From assembly GCF_000647975.1 (NCBI RefSeq), contig NZ_JFKE01000002.1, positions 248,001 through 312,000 on the forward strand: DNA of 64,000 nucleotides, read 5' to 3'. Below the pieces are notes generated by a model. It did not search any database. It worked only from the letters and a program-made list of their open reading frames with translations, and was not told the origin of the DNA. Made by a program: the position numbers and the translations under genes. Each line of letters begins with the position of its first letter. Within the stretch, counting starts at the first letter, position 1. This document shows, piece after piece, positions 1-9,700 of this stretch. The DNA is from Actibacterium mucosum KCTC 23349 (GTDB taxonomy: Bacteria; Pseudomonadota; Alphaproteobacteria; Rhodobacterales; Rhodobacteraceae).

Positions 1-117
1 TATAAGACGCCCAGCTATGTGTTTGCGCCCTATATGGATGAGGGCGGGGCGGATTTGGCGGCCGCGGCGGGTGAGTTGGATGGGGTGTTTGAGGCGATCC
101 TGCAAATGGCATACTAA
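1..117 (+). CDS. 3' end of an unidentified protein (truncated by window edge)
   Basis: The first 38 codons are open in frame 1 and end in TAA at 115-117. The peptide starts inside the gene (YKTPSYVFAPY...) and ends in QMAY. It has an acidic, alanine-rich stretch, normal high-GC codon use and no recognisable motif. Its stop lies one base from the stop of the next gene, which runs the opposite way. Too little is visible to assign a function. Confidence 0.55.
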   Translation, partial: YKTPSYVFAPYMDEGGADLAAAAGELDGVFEAILQMAY

Positions 118-118
118 G

Positions 119-1291
119 TCAGGCTGCGCCTTCAATTGCCAGATACTCTTTCGCCAAGACTGCAAATCTACTTTCCATGTCTTCAGTAAGCTCAAGAAAC
201 CTCTGCGCGTATTGTACTGCTTCTTCAGTATTCCCCAGTTCACGTTCGATGAGATACGCATTGTAGGTATAGCTGTCATCGTCCGGTGAAAGTCGTACTG
301 CCTCAAGGGCGTATTGCAACGCATCCAAAAAATCATTATTTGAAAATGACAATTGTTGGAGACGATTAAAAATATTCGACAAAACTGATACGTTCCCGGC
401 GCCTGAACCCTGATAGTGCGACAGAAGGTCTCTGAAAACTTCAAGCCCTGGTTCCAATTGTGACGTATTCGTAAAATAGTCGCGTAGCCCTGCCAGAATA
501 ACCAAAACGCTCGATTCTGAAGCAGACTCCGCAAGCTCCATAAATTGTGAAACAAGCTCGTCCTTTGCGTCGGAGTCACCAACCTCTGCAAGACTCGCAA
601 GGGCAGATAAATACTGTTCTTTTCCAAGAAACTCCTTTACGCGCGGCAATACAGACCTAGCACCTTCAATATCGCCAGATTCCAATGCTGTAATAAATGC
701 ATGGGCGGGCGGCATCTTTAGCAGCTCAATATCTTTTACTCTTTGACTTCGTGGCGCACCGACCTGATGATCCGGCCGTGCAATTTTTTGAAGCCCACCC
801 TTTAGTAGAGTGTGAACTTTTTCAACTTCCACGAGAATTGTGGATAAAGTAGCGTTCTTCGAGCTTCCAAGTATCTGGCCGGTTGCGGTCAACTCGTCAA
901 TGAACGAGCAAATATAATTTATGGTCTCAATTGTACTCTTTGCGTTGGACAAATCATAAAAAATAATTCTGTTTCCCGCCAAATCGAACGGCACGTTTTC
1001 GCCCTTGCGCGCAAGCAGAATAATTGGTCGGCCCGTTTCATGTCGACGCCCGACTTCATAGAATACGTTGGGATTTTGCATTGTCAGATCCGCAATGCAA
1101 AGTTCTGAGTTCTGAATTAGTTCAACGATTTCCTCAGTAATCTGACTGGACTTCGAAATCTTGTCTGCGCGGATTGGTTCAAATTTGTACCCGCGTAAGG
1201 CGGGCACCATGAGCAAATTAAAAAAGTCATCTCCCACCTGTCTGCTTGGAGAATCTTCTGCCCCAATAGGGCTGATAATAAAACACCTCAT
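119..1291 (-). CDS. Nucleoside-deoxyribosyltransferase/TIR-like domain protein with C-terminal helical repeats
   Basis: The 390-residue protein opens with MRCFIISPIG and carries a CIADLTMQNPNVFYEVG motif near residue 86, followed by RPIILLARKGENVPFD. This pattern (hydrophobic strand, ADLT..NPNVFYE.G, then a second strand) is seen in the NDT/TIR-like Rossmannoid nucleotide-binding domains found in many predicted bacterial conflict effectors. Residues from about 190 to 390 are helical, with TPR-like spacing (ALQYALEAVRLSPDDDSYTYNAYLI). Base composition is visibly AT-richer (roughly 40-50% GC by eye) than parE upstream, which suggests transfer. It is transcribed in the same direction as parE, 45 bp downstream of it. 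Family placement is by motif only. A nucleotide-binding or NAD/nucleoside-cleaving activity is an inference and the catalytic residues were not verified. Confidence 0.7.
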   Translation of the reverse strand: MRCFIISPIGAEDSPSRQVGDDFFNLLMVPALRGYKFEPIRADKISKSSQITEEIVELIQNSELCIADLTMQNPNVFYEVGRRHETGRPIILLARKGENVPFDLAGNRIIFYDLSNAKSTIETINYICSFIDELTATGQILGSSKNATLSTILVEVEKVHTLLKGGLQKIARPDHQVGAPRSQRVKDIELLKMPPAHAFITALESGDIEGARSVLPRVKEFLGKEQYLSALASLAEVGDSDAKDELVSQFMELAESASESSVLVILAGLRDYFTNTSQLEPGLEVFRDLLSHYQGSGAGNVSVLSNIFNRLQQLSFSNNDFLDALQYALEAVRLSPDDDSYTYNAYLIERELGNTEEAVQYAQRFLELTEDMESRFAVLAKEYLAIEGAA

Positions 1292-1336
1292 TGAATCACC
1301 TGTACGCCAAATGTTGAAAATCGCAGAATATGGGCT

Positions 1337-3301
1337 TTATAAGTCCAGCTCTGCAACAAATCTAGCGTTTTCCTGGATGTATTGAAACCGCATTTCCGGC
1401 TTTTTACCCATAAGGCGCTCCACCAGGTCTGCGGTTTCGCCGGGTTCATCCTCGTCGATGGTCACCCGGATCAGTTTGCGGGTTTCTGGGTCCATCGTGG
1501 TTTCTTTCAGATCCTTGGCGTTCATCTCGCCCAGACCTTTGAAGCGCGAGACCTCGATCTTGCCGGACCCGCCCAGGCCCTTTTCCAGCCAGGCGTCGCG
1601 TTCGGCCTCGTTCAGGCAATAGACGCGCTTGGCGCCTTGTTTCAGACAGAACAGCGGCGGGCAGGCGAGGTAGAGGTGGCCGTGGTCGATCAGCGGGCGC
1701 ATCTGGGTGAAGAAAAACGTCATCAGCAGGCTGGCGATATGGGCGCCGTCGACATCGGCGTCGGTCATGATGATGACCTTGTCATAGCGCAGATCGTCGA
1801 TGTTGAACTTGGTGCCCATGCCGACACCCAGCGCCTGACACAGGTCGTTGATCTCGGCGTTTGAGCCCAGTTTCGAGCTGGCCGCGCCCAGCACGTTCAG
1901 GATCTTGCCGCGCAGGGGCAGCATCGCCTGTGTCTCGCGCGAGCGGGCGCCTTTGCCCGAGCCGCCGGCGCTGTCGCCCTCGACCAGGAACAGCTCGGTC
2001 CCGTCGCGTTGCTGGCGGGTGCAGTCGACCAGCTTGCCGGGCAGGCGCAGCCGTTTGGTAGCGGATTTTCGGGCGGTCTCTTTCTCTTGCTTGCGGCGCA
2101 GGCGTTCCTCGGCCCGCAGCACAAGGAAATCGAGGATCGCACCGGCGGATTTTGTGTCGGCCGCCAGCCAGTTGTCAAAATGGTCGCGGACCGAGTTTTC
2201 CACCATCTTGGCGGCGGCCTCGGTCGAAAGGCGGTCTTTGGTCTGGCCGACAAAGGACGGATCGGCGATGAAGCAGCTGACCAGCGCGCAACCGCCCGTC
2301 ATCAGGTCGTCGCGGGTGATCTGGGCGGCTTTCTTGTTGCCCGACAGCTCGCCATAAGCCTTGATACCTTTCAGGATCGCGGCCCAGAAACCGGTGACAT
2401 GGGTGCCGCCTTCCGGGGTGGGCACGGTGTTGCAATAGGACTGGATGAACCCGTCGCGAGACGGGGTCCAGTTGATGGCCCACTCCACATAGCCGGGTTC
2501 GCCGAACTTCTCTTTGAACTCGACCTTTCCACCAAATGGCACCTCGGCATAGGTGGTGGCCTTGCCCAAAACCTCGCCTAGATAGTCCTTCAGACCGCCG
2601 GGAAAGTGGAACACGGCCTCGGTTGGGGTTTCGCCATCTTCGATGGCAGATTTCCAGCGGATTTCGACGCCCGAATACAGATAGGCCTTGGACCGGGCCA
2701 GCGTGAACAGGCGCTTGGGTTTGAACCGGTGGTGGCCAAAGATCTGGTCGTCGGCGTGGAAGGTCACGGTGGTGCCGCGCCGGTTGGGTGCCGATCCAAC
2801 CTTTTCCACCCCGCCCAGCGGCAGACCGCGCGAAAAGCGTTGTTCGAACAGCTCTTTGTTCTTGGCGACTTGCACCACCAGCGAATCCGACAGCGCGTTC
2901 ACGACCGACGAGCCGACGCCGTGCAGGCCGCCCGAGGTTTGATAGGCCTTGCCCGAGAACTTGCCGCCCGCGTGCAAGGTGCACAAGATCACCTCCAGCG
3001 CGGACTTGTCGGGGAATTTGGGATGTGGGTCGATGGGGATGCCACGGCCATTGTCGCGGACGGTGACCGAGAAATCTTCGTGCAACTCGATCTCGATCCG
3101 GTTGGCGTGACCAGCCACGGCCTCGTCCATCGAGTTATCGAGGATCTCGGCCACCATGTGGTGCAGCGCGCGTTCATCCGTGCCGCCGATATACATGCCC
3201 GGGCGCTGGCGCACAGGCTCCAGCCCTTCAAGAACCTCGATCGAGGCGGCGTTGTAGTCAGAAGGGTCTTCGCCCTGCGAAAGGAGGTCGGGTGCGGACA
3301 T
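1337..3301 (-). CDS. parE: DNA topoisomerase IV subunit B
   Basis: This 654-residue type II topoisomerase ATPase subunit partners with ParC to decatenate daughter chromosomes. The GHKL ATPase region is clear: AEILDNSMDEA near residue 52, DNGRGIP near 83 and GLHGVGSSVVNALS further on. The TOPRIM domain follows, with LFLVEGDSAGGSGKGARSR and MTDADVDGAHI, and the C-terminus has KGLGEMN. The length of about 650 residues and the opening VLEGLEPVRQRPGMYIGGTDERALHH fit alphaproteobacterial ParE rather than the longer GyrB (about 800). The ORF extends upstream, but the ATG at 3301 (MSAPDLL) was chosen because the extra 36 residues are arginine/cysteine-rich and unlike ParE. It is divergent from the polyphosphate kinase gene, with 160 bp between them. 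Confidence 0.95.
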   Translation of the reverse strand: MSAPDLLSQGEDPSDYNAASIEVLEGLEPVRQRPGMYIGGTDERALHHMVAEILDNSMDEAVAGHANRIEIELHEDFSVTVRDNGRGIPIDPHPKFPDKSALEVILCTLHAGGKFSGKAYQTSGGLHGVGSSVVNALSDSLVVQVAKNKELFEQRFSRGLPLGGVEKVGSAPNRRGTTVTFHADDQIFGHHRFKPKRLFTLARSKAYLYSGVEIRWKSAIEDGETPTEAVFHFPGGLKDYLGEVLGKATTYAEVPFGGKVEFKEKFGEPGYVEWAINWTPSRDGFIQSYCNTVPTPEGGTHVTGFWAAILKGIKAYGELSGNKKAAQITRDDLMTGGCALVSCFIADPSFVGQTKDRLSTEAAAKMVENSVRDHFDNWLAADTKSAGAILDFLVLRAEERLRRKQEKETARKSATKRLRLPGKLVDCTRQQRDGTELFLVEGDSAGGSGKGARSRETQAMLPLRGKILNVLGAASSKLGSNAEINDLCQALGVGMGTKFNIDDLRYDKVIIMTDADVDGAHIASLLMTFFFTQMRPLIDHGHLYLACPPLFCLKQGAKRVYCLNEAERDAWLEKGLGGSGKIEVSRFKGLGEMNAKDLKETTMDPETRKLIRVTIDEDEPGETADLVERLMGKKPEMRFQYIQENARFVAELDL

Positions 3302-3461
3302 GGGTGCTCGATATTGTGGTTGCTTGCACCTATTAGAGCATCCCTTGCGGTGAAGGGGCAATGGCAATTCGGCGCAGAGTTTTTGTAACAGCTTTTTGAC
3401 ACGCATCAAGGCGCGGCGAATTCATTCGCGATAGCAGTGGTCACAACAGCAAGGAGCAACC

Positions 3462-4385
3462 ATGGAAAACGGAGCCATCACCCAACCCCGCCGCGCCAAC
3501 GGTCAACAGATCAGCGCCGACAAGGTCGCGCATGCCTTTGAAACCGGGCAATACCCTTATGACACCAAGCTGTCGCGCCGCAGCTATGAACGTCAAAAGG
3601 CCGCACTTCAGGCCGAGCTTTTGAAAGTGCAGCTTTGGGCACAGGAAAGCGGGCAGAAATTTGTTCTGTTATTTGAAGGGCGCGATGCAGCGGGCAAGGG
3701 CGGCACCATCAAGCGGTTCACCGAGCATCTGAATCCGCGCTCGGCCCGCGTGGTGGCATTGAACAAGCCTACGGTGGAAGAGAAAGGACAGTGGTTCTTT
3801 CAACGATACATCACCGAGCTGCCAACCACCGGCGAGATGGTGTTCTATGACCGCTCCTGGTACAACCGCGCCGGGGTTGAGAGGGTTATGGGGTTTTGTT
3901 CACCCAATGAATACCTTGAGTTCATGCGTCAGACCCCACTGATGGAACAGATGTTGGTGCGGTCAGGCATTCGCCTGTACAAATACTGGTTCTCGGTCAC
4001 TCAGGAGGAGCAGCGCCTGCGGTTCAAGTCGCGCGAGACCGACCCGCTGAAACGTTGGAAACTGTCGCCCATCGACAAAGCCTCTTTGAACAAATGGGAA
4101 GACTACACCGAGGCCAAGGAGGCGATGTTCTTTTACACCGACACCGCCGATGCGCCCTGGACGATCATAAAGTCCAACGACAAGAAACGCGCACGGCTGG
4201 AATGTATGCGGCATTTCCTGTCTTCGCTTGATTATCCGGGCAAGGATACCAAGATCGCCCGCGCCCCTGACCCGCTGATCGTGGGGCAGGCCAGCCACGT
4301 GATCCACCGGGCCGACCACATCCTTGGAACGTCGCTGCATCCCGACCACCGCGTGAAACGTCCGGGGCAATCTGACACTGCATAG
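3462..4385 (+). CDS. ppk2: Polyphosphate kinase 2 family protein
   Basis: The 307-residue P-loop kinase of the PPK2 family transfers phosphate between polyphosphate and nucleotides in the cytosol. Visible motifs are a Walker A at residues 73-81 (GRDAAGKGG), a lid-type segment with TEHLNPRSARVVAL, and the Walker B/YDRSWYNR motif at 129-136. Length and the single kinase domain match one-domain PPK2 enzymes. The start ATG at 3462 follows a good AAGGAG ribosome site. Whether it favours NDP or NMP cannot be told from sequence alone. It is a monocistronic gene facing away from parE. Confidence 0.93.
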   Translation: MENGAITQPRRANGQQISADKVAHAFETGQYPYDTKLSRRSYERQKAALQAELLKVQLWAQESGQKFVLLFEGRDAAGKGGTIKRFTEHLNPRSARVVALNKPTVEEKGQWFFQRYITELPTTGEMVFYDRSWYNRAGVERVMGFCSPNEYLEFMRQTPLMEQMLVRSGIRLYKYWFSVTQEEQRLRFKSRETDPLKRWKLSPIDKASLNKWEDYTEAKEAMFFYTDTADAPWTIIKSNDKKRARLECMRHFLSSLDYPGKDTKIARAPDPLIVGQASHVIHRADHILGTSLHPDHRVKRPGQSDTA

Positions 4386-4460
4386 GGGCGTCACAATTCC
4401 AATCGTAACCAGACAATTCTGCCGCTTGTCCTGAACCCGCGCCGGGCATAAGGGTGGGGG

Positions 4461-5807
4461 ATGACCACACCCATGTCTCATATGCAGCACCTGCGGGCGC
4501 TTTTGACGCTTGGCCTGCCGATGATTGGCAGCCAGGTGGCGCAGTTTGCCATCGTGATGACCGACACGGTAATGCTGGGATGGTACGATCTGGACGCGCT
4601 TGGTGCGCAGGTTCTGGGCGGTGGGGTGTTCTTTATCCTGTTCATCCTGGGCGCCGGGTTTGCCTTTGCAGTGATGCCCATGGTGGCGCGGGCTGAATCT
4701 GCTGGTGACCGTCCACAGGTGCGCCGGATCACGCGCATGGGCATGTGGGTTTCGGTGATTTACGGATTGGTGACGATACCACCGCTTTTCTGGGCAGAGG
4801 CGGTTTTGATCACGCTTGGCCAAGACCCCGAGCTTGCGGCGATCGCACAGGAATACACCCGCCTGATGGGACTGTCGATCTTTCCGGCGCTTGTGGCGCT
4901 CGTCTTGCGGAATTACCTGGCCGGGCTGGAACGTACACAAGTGGTCTTGGCCATCACCCTGCTGTCCGTTCTGTTGAATGCGGTGGTGAACTACGCGTTG
5001 ATCTTTGGCAATTGGGGGGCGCCCGAGCTCGGCATCCGGGGCGCTGCCCTGGCGTCGGTTGCGGTCCATGTGCTGACCTTGCTCTTGACGGCGGGTTATG
5101 TCGCGCGCGCCTTGCCCGAACACGCGATGTTCGAGAGGTTGTGGCGGCGTGACGCAGATGCGATGGCACAGGTATTTCGCCTGGGTTGGCCCATTGGGCT
5201 GACGAACCTGGCCGAGGTGGGCCTGTTCAATGCCTCGCAGATTATGTTGGGCTGGTTGGGTAAACTGCCGCTGGCGGCGCATGGGATCGCGCTGAATATC
5301 TCGGCTTTGGCCTTTATGTTTCATCTGGGCTTATCGGGGGCCGCGACGGTGCGGGCAGGGCGTGCGCTGGGTCGAAATGATCCTGTCGGATTGCGCCACG
5401 GTGCGCAGGTCGCCATTTGCGTGTCATTGGCGTTTACCGCGCTGACAATCTTTGTTTTCCTCACCTTCGGTGATGTGCTTGTTGGCTCATTCATAGCCCC
5501 CGACGATCCACAGCGTGACGCGGTTATCGCATTGGGTGCGGTGTTCCTTGCCGCTGCGGCTGTGTTCCAGTTGGCGGATGCGTGCCAGGCCATGGCGCTT
5601 GGCCTGCTGCGCGGTATTCAGGACACACGGGTGCCCATGGTCATCGCCGCGATCAGTTATTGGGCCATCGGCGCGCCTGTCAGCTATCTGCTTGGCTTTC
5701 CGCTGGGTTGGGAAGGTGTTGGCGTCTGGATCGGCCTCGCCGTCGGTCTCGGAGTGGCAGCGGTGCTGTTGATGCACCGGTTCTGGACGCGTGGTGTCAG
5801 GATCTAG
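4461..5807 (+). CDS. MATE family multidrug/cation efflux transporter
   Basis: The 448-residue inner-membrane protein has about twelve hydrophobic segments in two similar halves, as in the MATE (multidrug and toxic compound extrusion) family. Family features include an N-terminal LTLGLPMIGSQVAQFAIVMTDTVMLG and the matching second-half segment LGWPIGLTNLAEVGLFNASQIMLGW. Such proteins expel cationic drugs or metabolites in exchange for H+ or Na+. The substrate is not predictable. The ATG at 4461 is preceded by a G-rich stretch, so the ribosome site is weak. The stop codon overlaps by 4 bp the stop of the convergent gene at 5804. Confidence 0.92.
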   Translation: MTTPMSHMQHLRALLTLGLPMIGSQVAQFAIVMTDTVMLGWYDLDALGAQVLGGGVFFILFILGAGFAFAVMPMVARAESAGDRPQVRRITRMGMWVSVIYGLVTIPPLFWAEAVLITLGQDPELAAIAQEYTRLMGLSIFPALVALVLRNYLAGLERTQVVLAITLLSVLLNAVVNYALIFGNWGAPELGIRGAALASVAVHVLTLLLTAGYVARALPEHAMFERLWRRDADAMAQVFRLGWPIGLTNLAEVGLFNASQIMLGWLGKLPLAAHGIALNISALAFMFHLGLSGAATVRAGRALGRNDPVGLRHGAQVAICVSLAFTALTIFVFLTFGDVLVGSFIAPDDPQRDAVIALGAVFLAAAAVFQLADACQAMALGLLRGIQDTRVPMVIAAISYWAIGAPVSYLLGFPLGWEGVGVWIGLAVGLGVAAVLLMHRFWTRGVRI

Positions 5808-6220
5808 CCTTTGTCGCGAGACGCTTTCATCAGGCGGTCAGATTTCTTGCGCACCAGAACCGATCGCAAGTCGTGCATCGCCAACAGCAACGCATCCGTG
5901 ACTTCTTCCAGTTGATCTTCGCTGGCACGGGATTGCGCCCATTGCGCAGTCAGGTTCAGGTGATCCACTGCACGCAGGATGTCATCAACATCCCGCTCGG
6001 CCAAAAGCGCCTGACGCGCTTCCATCCATTCCGTGATCTCGGCCAGATCGTCTTCGGACAAGACCCTGTCGCCATGGGCTTTGATCTCGCCGTTCTTGAC
6101 GTTAACGACGGCAATCTGGTCCATGTCGATCCGCCGATGCCTGTTCTCGGTGTCAATCCGGAACACAACGGCCCCGTTCTCGCGAACCCGGTAAAAGTAC
6201 TCTGGAAGATCGCCGGCCAT
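5804..6220 (-). CDS. Conserved hypothetical protein (138 aa)
   Basis: This is a soluble, highly charged protein without signal peptide or membrane segment. It starts MAGDLPEYFYRVRENGAVVFRID and has two predicted long helices (residues about 55-80 and 95-130) rich in Glu, Asp and Arg, ending in a lysine/arginine-rich tail. Codon use fits the genome. I do not recognise a named family. It is convergent with the MATE gene, sharing the CTAG at 5804-5807 for both stops, and lies downstream of aatA on the same strand, about 156 bp away. Confidence 0.7.
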   Translation of the reverse strand: MAGDLPEYFYRVRENGAVVFRIDTENRHRRIDMDQIAVVNVKNGEIKAHGDRVLSEDDLAEITEWMEARQALLAERDVDDILRAVDHLNLTAQWAQSRASEDQLEEVTDALLLAMHDLRSVLVRKKSDRLMKASRDKG

Positions 6221-6313
6221 GCCCTTGCCTTGGTTCAGGTTTTCTTGCCCTTCAAGCCATACCAGCCACCCGCGTGCTGCGCAAACCCCAAGGCAGGCGA
6301 CAGCCCGAGGGGA

Positions 6314-6360
6314 CCCGCCGAAAGGCGGGCCACGAGATCAGGGCAGCGCGCCAAAGGCGC
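6314..6360 (-). terminator. Two small GC-rich hairpins after aatA
   Basis: Two perfect short stems follow the aatA stop on its strand: GCGCC-AAA-GGCGC at 6348-6360 and CCCGCC-GAAA-GGCGGG at 6314-6329. Neither has a clear U-run, so termination is plausible but unproven. The sequence at 6345-6360 matches a 19-bp repeat found again at 30552. Confidence 0.4.
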
Positions 6361-6376
6361 ACAATTAGGCAACAGT

Positions 6377-7600
<1,224 letters not shown>

Positions 7601-7660
7601 TTAAACCGGCTCCGTCATAAGAGCAGGGCACCCGGCGTTCAAGCGCGAAAGGATCGTGAA

Positions 7661-7924
7661 ATGACTGAATTGCCCCGCGACATACGCCTGAAACGGATTT
7701 ATATGCGCGCCACGCACCGGGGCATGAAGGAAATGGATGTGATCCTTGGCCGGTTCTGCGATGCCGAGTTGGCCACGCTGGATGATGCAACGCTGGATCA
7801 GTTCGAGGCGATGATGCAGGAAAACGATCAGGAGCTGTTTACCTGGGTTACGGGGCGCGTCGAGGCGGCGCCTGAATTTGCAGATCTGGTTGCCCGTATC
7901 ACCTCGGTCGCGACACCGCGCTGA
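7661..7924 (+). CDS. sdhE: Succinate dehydrogenase assembly factor SdhE (FAD assembly)
   Basis: The 87-residue DUF339/SdhE/Sdh5 protein helps attach FAD covalently to the flavoprotein subunit of succinate dehydrogenase. The diagnostic RGxxE motif is present (THRGMKEMDVILGRF, near residue 20), along with the acidic C-terminal helix (EAMMQENDQELFTWVTGR). The ATG at 7661 has AAAGGA seven bases upstream. A much longer open frame runs through this position, but its upstream part lies antisense to aatA and is not coding. The gene is standalone and divergent from aatA. Confidence 0.92.
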   Translation: MTELPRDIRLKRIYMRATHRGMKEMDVILGRFCDAELATLDDATLDQFEAMMQENDQELFTWVTGRVEAAPEFADLVARITSVATPR

Positions 7925-8001
7925 ACAGACAATTTTCTTTAACCGAATCTTTGAACATCTGGCCCAAGGTCGGCTCTGACCAGAAATGGACGGAGAAGAT
8001 T

Positions 8002-8499
8002 ATGAGCATGCAAGCCCCCTTTGCCGCGGCCAAGACGCGCGGGTACATGACGGGCTACCTCGAGGCGCTGGCGCTGGTTGAGCGGCTGCACCGCCTTTTG
8101 CTCGACGTGATCAAGGACGAGTTTGAGCGTGTTGGCGAGTTGGAAATCAACCCGGTTCAGGCATTGTTGCTTTTTAATGTCGGCGACAACGAGGTAACAG
8201 CGGGCGAATTGAAGAGCCGGGGGTATTACCAAGGCTCCAACGTGTCCTACAATCTCAAGAAACTTGTCGAAGCAGGCTATATGCACCACCAGCGGTGCGA
8301 GATTGATCGGAGGTCAGTGCGTGTCAGGCTGACGGCGCGCGGGCGGGATATTCGCGACCTGGTCGCGGATCTCTTTGCCCGCCACGCTGTTGGTCTTGAA
8401 GAAAAAGGCGCCGTTGGCTTTGAAACGCTTGAAGATATTACCGCTGCTTTGCGCCGGATGGAGCGGTACTGGACGGATCAGATCCGCTATATCTATTAG
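8002..8499 (+). CDS. ldtR: LdtR-type MarR-like winged-helix transcriptional regulator
   Basis: The 165-residue winged-helix regulator resembles the LdtR group of alphaproteobacterial MarR-type proteins, known elsewhere to control L,D-transpeptidase and cell-wall or osmotic-stress genes. The recognition region is VTAGELKSRGYYQGSNVSYNLKKLVEAGYMHHQRCEIDRRSVRVRLT, with the wing near residues 95-110. The frame can be extended upstream to a TTG, but the ATG at 8002 follows GGAGAAG at good spacing and gives the usual MQAPFAAAKTRGYMTGYLEALAL start. No L,D-transpeptidase gene is nearby. Its stop overlaps the stop of the convergent DUF1194 gene by 4 bp. Confidence 0.85.
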   Translation: MSMQAPFAAAKTRGYMTGYLEALALVERLHRLLLDVIKDEFERVGELEINPVQALLLFNVGDNEVTAGELKSRGYYQGSNVSYNLKKLVEAGYMHHQRCEIDRRSVRVRLTARGRDIRDLVADLFARHAVGLEEKGAVGFETLEDITAALRRMERYWTDQIRYIY

Positions 8500-9206
8500 C
8501 CGCCTTTGGGTGCTTGGATAGTCGTGTTCCCGAACACCTGCAATTCAACCTCGCGGTACAGTTTCTTGTGCATTGCACGTGCGAAGTCACTGTAATCACG
8601 CGCAATCTCGATAAACGAGCCGGGGCCCCGCAGGACCTTGTCGATGTGGAAATCGTACAAGGTTTGGTCGTCCGTGGTACTGCCGCCCACAGCCAGAACA
8701 TTCACCGTCGTTTCGGCCAGAACACCCCGTCGATACGCAACCGCCGGTCCGTAGCCGTCGTTATTCACACCGTCACTTGTCAGGTCCAGCGTTTGGAAAT
8801 CGCATCGCGGGGCGTCGGCAAACATCTGGTCGGCAAAATCAAGACTGTGTCCTATGGCGGTCGGATCGCCGCGCAGGGTCCGTCGTGACGTTTCAACCTG
8901 TGAGGCGACGGCATTTATAGCTTGTACGCTGTCCAAAACGCGCCAATCGACAACCACGACCTGCTTATAGCGCCCGCTCCACTCGTAGATCGCCAAGGCG
9001 ACAGAGGCACCTTGCGGTGTTAGCAGGGCTTTCTGAACATCTGGTGCGCGCAGGGCCGCGGCCATACCGGCGCGTTGCAACGCGTCTTCGCGGGCATCCA
9101 CCGAGGATGAGATATCCAAACCGATCAACAAGGCCAGCCGACACGCCGCCTGCGCCGGTGCGGCGGCCCCGCAAAGGGCCGCCAAAAGGGCAAATGCCCT
9201 TACCAA
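8496..9206 (-). CDS. DUF1194 secreted von Willebrand A-like protein
   Basis: The 236-residue exported protein has a signal peptide (FALLAALCGAAAPAQA) and then a von Willebrand A-like domain. That domain starts with LIGLDISSSVDARED, a DxSxS metal-binding (MIDAS-like) motif, and later contains LTSDGVNNDGYGP. This is the DUF1194 family common in Rhodobacterales, of unknown function and probably periplasmic. The start is a TTG at 9206 overlapping the end of gloA by 7 bp, since no in-frame ATG precedes the signal peptide. The overlap implies translational coupling with gloA. Confidence 0.85.
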   Translation of the reverse strand: MVRAFALLAALCGAAAPAQAACRLALLIGLDISSSVDAREDALQRAGMAAALRAPDVQKALLTPQGASVALAIYEWSGRYKQVVVVDWRVLDSVQAINAVASQVETSRRTLRGDPTAIGHSLDFADQMFADAPRCDFQTLDLTSDGVNNDGYGPAVAYRRGVLAETTVNVLAVGGSTTDDQTLYDFHIDKVLRGPGSFIEIARDYSDFARAMHKKLYREVELQVFGNTTIQAPKGG

Positions 9207-9637
9207 TGTCCGGTATTTCCCATCGAGGTCCAGGGTTCGGCCGGCTCTTTGGCTTCGCCGTCCTGAAGGATCTCGATCGAGATATTGTCGGGGCTGCGAA
9301 CGAAGGCCATACGGCCGTCATGGGGCGGGCGGTTGATCGTAACGCCGGCATCCATCAACGATTGGCACATCGCATAGATATCCTCGACCGCATAGGCAAG
9401 GTGGCCGAAATGGCGCCCGTCCGATGGCAGCCCCTCGTCACCGTCCCAGTTATAGGTCAGCTCAACCGGGCAGTCCTCGTCGCCCTCGGCAGCCATGAAG
9501 ACCAGGGTAAAACGACCCCCTTCGCTTTCATGCCGACGCGTTTCGCGCAGACCCAGCAACTCATAGAACGCAATAGATTTGTCCAGGTCCTTAACCCGGA
9601 CCATGGTGTGCAGATATTTGACTTTCACGAAGGTCAC
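9200..9637 (-). CDS. gloA: Lactoylglutathione lyase (glyoxalase I)
   Basis: The 145-residue VOC-fold metalloenzyme isomerises the methylglyoxal-glutathione hemithioacetal to S-lactoylglutathione. Family motifs are YLHTMVRVKDLDKSIAFYELLGL at the N-terminus, VELTYNWD in the middle, GHLAYAVEDIYAMCQ, and the metal-ligand end ISIEILQDGEAK. The first possible start is GTG at 9637, closely behind AGGAG. GTG at 9628 has better spacing, so the first three residues are uncertain. It is cotranscribed with the DUF1194 gene. Confidence 0.92.
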   Translation of the reverse strand: MTFVKVKYLHTMVRVKDLDKSIAFYELLGLRETRRHESEGGRFTLVFMAAEGDEDCPVELTYNWDGDEGLPSDGRHFGHLAYAVEDIYAMCQSLMDAGVTINRPPHDGRMAFVRSPDNISIEILQDGEAKEPAEPWTSMGNTGHW

Positions 9638-9653
9638 TCCTGTTTAGTGGCCT

Positions 9654-9671
9654 CAGATTATCATTAATCTG
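9654..9671. promoter_or_regulatory. Palindrome upstream of gloA, possible operator
   Basis: This is a perfect inverted repeat, CAGATTA-TCAT-TAATCTG, in the 63-bp gap between the Slam-like gene and gloA. It sits 17 bp before the first gloA start codon. It could be an operator for gloA or a small 3' hairpin of the upstream gene. No regulator is assigned. Confidence 0.4.
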
Positions 9672-9700
9672 TGACAGTGTTAGGGGCGCGGCCTAAAAAA

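Noticed and set aside
1337-3301. Topoisomerase gene as gyrB
   Set aside because: Length of 654 residues and the N-terminal sequence match ParE; GyrB of this group is about 150 residues longer.
3963-5324. 453-codon minus-strand frame opposite ppk2 and the MATE gene
   Set aside because: Both genes on the other strand have unmistakable motifs; the antisense frame has none.
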